A stretch of 64,000 nt of DNA, taken from the NCBI GenBank assembly GCA_031216915.1, contig CM062290.1, forward strand, positions 255,547,597 through 255,611,596, in the 5' to 3' direction. Under the pieces are notes generated by a model. It did not search any database, had not been told where the DNA came from, and was given only the letters and a program-made list of their open reading frames with translations. Source of the stretch: Pictodentalium vernedei (lineage: Eukaryota > Mollusca > Scaphopoda > Dentaliida > Dentaliidae). Shown here one piece after another: positions 63,191-64,000 of this stretch. Within the stretch, counting starts at the first letter, position 1; every line of letters starts with the position of its first letter. A program made the position numbers and the translations under genes.

Positions 63191-64000
63191 TCAATCATAG
63201 TACCCGCAATAAACCTTGTAAATAAAGATACATAATATAAAAATCCATTATAATAATAATATGAAAAAACAATTCAAAAAGAAAAATTTTTTTTTTTTTT
63301 TGAAAATTTTTTTTTTCAGAAGAGCCCAAGTTCCCAAAGGGAACCCAGAGCCCAAATGGATCCCAAAAAAGCCTAAGTGTGGACAAAAATTTTAAATCAT
63401 TCTGAAAAAATTAATGCAACACTTACGAACAATATTAATGTATCTCACTATGAATAATCAACGTAGAAGACAAGGAATCACTTATCAGAAGTAACCATTG
63501 TCAACATAAACAAAAAGTGTAAACAAACCAGAAAACTGACTCCAGGCACTGGAAAACATGGCCCAGTAATCAGTGTCTAATTCAAACACTATCTGATGCT
63601 AAACAGAGCCTTCCCCAGAAGAGACTGCAGAGCATCAGATGGTAGATACAGACCAAAATGCCTAAACACCCCTAGGGTGAGGACGTAAACATGGGGAAAG
63701 AACAGAAAATAATTCTGTTTCTAAGCCAAAACTCCCAAGAAATTTTAGTAATAAAGATTACAAAAATAAGCCAAAAGCATGGGAGAATAGCTAGGGGGGT
63801 GGGGGGGGGGTGGGGGGGGATGAAGGAAAGGGAGAGAGGAAACACTGAACAAACAATGGAACATTCATAGCAAGAATGACAACAACAGGGCTATGCCTCG
63901 AAAATAGGCAATATGAATAAATTTTCATAAAAATTTTTTAAGTTACAGCCCTGAACATCAGAAACCAATGTTTTTCTCCTCTCCTCATCCTCAATGCACT
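63191..64000. other. No gene recognised
   Basis: AT-rich sequence with a T run at 63286-63301 and a G-rich run at about 63796-63820. No motif. Confidence 0.4.

Overview
The window looks like nuclear DNA of a marine invertebrate, most likely a lophotrochozoan and possibly a mollusc. The reasons are repeat-rich, AT-leaning sequence; tRNA-headed and 5S-headed SINEs sharing one body; pearl-like elements (core tandem repeats followed by a GGAC microsatellite, a layout described in bivalves); a CR1-like LINE with a 2A-like peptide; and DIRS, Penelope and Tc1 relatives. This is recognition from memory without any database search, so the taxon is an inference. I found no host protein gene, rRNA gene or true tRNA gene that I can defend. 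The window is almost wholly mobile and repetitive DNA.

Layout. 0.7-4.4 kb: a decayed CR1-like LINE with a 2A-like site before its endonuclease. 4.4-11 kb: a palindromic TTAA MITE, homopolymer and dinucleotide tracts, a pearl-like array (6.7-8.1 kb), a LINE 3' fragment (8.4-9.0 kb) and a 16-bp minisatellite (9.6-10.3 kb). 11.26-17.89 kb: a very young Ty3/Gypsy-type LTR element on the minus strand carrying gag and protease only; it sits inside an older MITE. 18-31.6 kb: foldback pieces, a SINE with perfect target duplication, a large pearl-like array (21.5-24.1 kb), TTAA MITEs, a 5S-headed SINE, a CpG-rich promoter-like patch (27.7-28.0 kb) and a 32-bp minisatellite (29.8-31.0 kb). 31.6-40.4 kb: one minus-strand LINE split into three pieces by a DIRS-like retroelement (32.03-38.48 kb) and by a 1.1-kb minisatellite-ended DNA element (38.98-40.11 kb) that itself holds a SINE.

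42.01-45.53 kb is the most interesting unit. A long open reading frame resembling a FEN1/XPG-type nuclease core with a C-terminal nine-cysteine CXC domain lies between terminal inverted repeats (29 bp perfect, then a second matched block at identical spacing). It looks like a DNA transposon of a type I cannot place with certainty. 46-57 kb: TTAA MITEs of four families, SINEs, LINE fragments, a Tc1-like transposase remnant and a Penelope-like fragment. 57.2-58.55 kb: a 168-bp tandem array with alternating unit types. 58.55-63.2 kb: a second, older and divergent DIRS-like element.

The parts do not form an operon or pathway. What they show is layered insertion: LINEs are the oldest layer, DIRS and DNA elements land in them, and SINEs and the Gypsy element come last. 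Several perfect 12-13 bp target duplications and the nearly identical LTRs show that some families moved recently.
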